Below, one piece after another: positions 62,805 to 64,000 of a stretch of 64,000 bases of DNA (the first letter of the stretch is position 1; every line of letters begins with the position of its first letter). Position numbers and translations under genes: made by a program. The notes below the pieces were generated by a model, which was given only the letters and a program-made list of their open reading frames with translations, searched no databases and was not told the DNA's origin. This DNA is from Cerrena zonata (lineage: Eukaryota; Basidiomycota; Agaricomycetes; Polyporales; Cerrenaceae), in assembly GCA_038087015.1 (NCBI GenBank), contig JASBNA010000022.1:434001-498000 (forward strand). The letters are read 5' to 3'.

Positions 62805-63354
62805 GTTACACGTCACAAGAGGTAGGTGGAGACCCTAGCAGACATTCGCAAGCAGTTGTCTCCAAGAATAGCTCCAATCCATACCCGCACGAGGAGAAGC
62901 TGGAAAAAAATACTGGCAATATGGCTCACCTTGCACGAATACTAAGCTTGCATCTGGCTCTTTCCCAGTACGTGCATGCATCACCAGACGCATGACGGCA
63001 AAGAATTGACGGACAGAGAGACCTCCGCCCTGCGTATTGTTGAGCGAGATAACATTCAAAATGGAATCAATTTGGTGGACGGGAAGTTCGCTGTGGCGTC
63101 CTTTGAGCCAGGCTCTTGCTTCACGGTTAGGAATACGGATTTGATCATAACGTGCGTCGTCAAAAGATAGAGGGTCGTTTGGAGTGTCGTCGCTATCTAC
63201 GAGATCGCGGAGAGAGGAGGTGTAGAGTTCGTATTCGGCGTCGTTGAGAGCAGAGACATGAAGGGCAAGAGAGCGCATATTTGCGCGTGAAGAAGAAAAA
63301 AGAGATGGTCGAAGGATAGGGAACAGGAAAAGGTGTGGAAAGAGAGAGGCGTCC
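62805..63354 (-). repeat. Duplicated 5' piece of the adaptor-like gene (promoter, exon 1, part of intron 1)
   Basis: Inverted relative to its source at about 46862-47414. Similarity covers about 80 pyrimidine-rich upstream bases, the whole 349-base exon 1 (63278-62930), the GTGAGC donor and about 125 bases of the intron, then stops at about 62805. The exon is open and well conserved in protein (for example DLVDSDDTPNDPLSFDDARY is identical), with scattered substitutions. The rest of the source gene is absent, so alone it is a truncated copy. Because intron sequence is included, it arose by DNA duplication. It may serve as the 5' exon of the neighbouring RHS/Crinkler-type gene. Confidence 0.85.
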
Positions 63355-63707
63355 TACTCATCGATGATAATGATACCGTACCTCCGTAATTGAAAGACCG
63401 GACAGGGAACTCAATATGAAGACCCGCACCGTAATCATACTCTTCTTCCCAATGTTTTCCCTTCGTATGGATAACAGTATATCTACTGAATGCACCCCAC
63501 TCGAACAAGAATATGACAAATGCCTCGATGTTCTAAATCTTTGAACTAGGTCGATGTACAGTACCAGGAGCTCCAAGTAGGAAGGTGCAGGCCATGGATT
63601 GCTGACTCATGATCGATCATTCAAGTGTGTTCTGAGCGAGTGGCGGCGATTACATAGGACGATTATTCGGAATTTCCACTGTCCATCATTCCACTGCTAC
63701 CGTCGTG
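63355..63707. other. Intergenic region between the duplicated fragment and the Atg14/UVRAG-like gene
   Basis: No supported gene. It lies between divergent transcription units, so it probably contains their promoters. Confidence 0.45.
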
Positions 63708-64000
63708 ATGGAATGCGCCGTTTGTGAGCAGAAGCAACGCCAATTCTACTGTCAAGACTGTCTCAAGCAACAGTATGTCTTATTCAACCTGTGTCACCAT
63801 CAGATCATCTCACATTTATCATAATCATTTCTTTCAGTCTACTATCCTTCCGTCTTCAATCCCCACATCTTGCTCAGGAGAGAGATGCTGCGATTACTGC
63901 CGCGAACAAGTCTCTGTCAACTGTCATAGAACCTGCCCGTTTACGAAGGGCCCAGCTGAGAGAATGTGAAGAGCGAGTCCGAGAAGTATGGGAGGGTCTC
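63708..64000 (+). CDS. Atg14/UVRAG-like autophagy/Vps34-complex protein (partial, runs off the right edge)
   Basis: The N-terminus MECAVCEQKQRQFYC, followed by QDCLKQH, shows two Cys-x2-Cys pairs typical of fungal Atg14/Vps38-like subunits of the Vps34 PI3-kinase complex. After one intron of about 65 bases (63773-63837), a helical segment follows (AAITAANKSL, RAQLRECEERVREVWEGL), the expected start of a coiled coil. The gene is cut by the end of the window, so the assignment rests on about 75 residues. Confidence 0.65.

Noticed and set aside
1..64000. CRISPR arrays, bacterial operons, riboswitches, insertion sequences
   Set aside because: The DNA is eukaryotic with spliceosomal introns, and no regular spaced repeats or bacterial-type signals were seen.

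Overview
This window looks like nuclear DNA of a filamentous basidiomycete, most likely an agaricomycete. Almost every gene is cut by many short introns (about 50-60 bases, GT-AG). Several families are ones I know mainly from mushroom-forming fungi: a DUF6533-type membrane protein, another multi-pass membrane family, multigene cytochrome P450s and an expanded, divergent G-alpha. No identification was run by search; all names rest on reading the translations.

Left part (about 0.7-31 kb): an apparent secondary-metabolism region. It holds two closely related extended SDR reductases, two closely related acyl-CoA oxidase-like enzymes that both end in -ARL (a peroxisomal PTS1-type tail), a secreted berberine-bridge-type FAD oxidase, three cytochrome P450s, a delta-12-type membrane fatty-acid desaturase, a glutathione S-transferase and a DUF6533 membrane protein. 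A cap-binding eIF4E (class II, 4EHP-like) gene sits inside this block. Desaturase plus paired peroxisomal oxidases plus P450s is the gene content expected for a chain-shortened, oxidised fatty-acid product, for example a polyyne. That is inference, not shown. No polyketide synthase, NRPS or terpene synthase was seen.

Middle (32-42 kb): a second multi-pass membrane protein, a RUS (DUF647) protein, an aldo-keto reductase that may belong to the block on its left, then housekeeping genes: calcineurin catalytic subunit and an UNC-50/Gmh1 Golgi protein. Right (42-64 kb): a long disordered WW-domain protein, an NPF- and proline-rich adaptor-like protein, an FMP52/HTATIP2-like reductase, a MYND zinc-finger protein, a G-alpha protein lacking the catalytic glutamine, an F-box/WD40 (Cdc4-type) protein, a RHS/Crinkler-type ATPase-nuclease protein, and the start of an Atg14/UVRAG-like gene at the right edge.

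The most striking structural feature is at 60.9-63.4 kb. A second copy of the first exon, part of the first intron and about 80 bases of upstream DNA of the adaptor gene at 46.9 kb lies immediately upstream of, and on the same strand as, the RHS/Crinkler-type gene. Its splice donor is intact, and a downstream acceptor in the ATPase gene has the same phase, so an in-frame chimeric transcript is possible.
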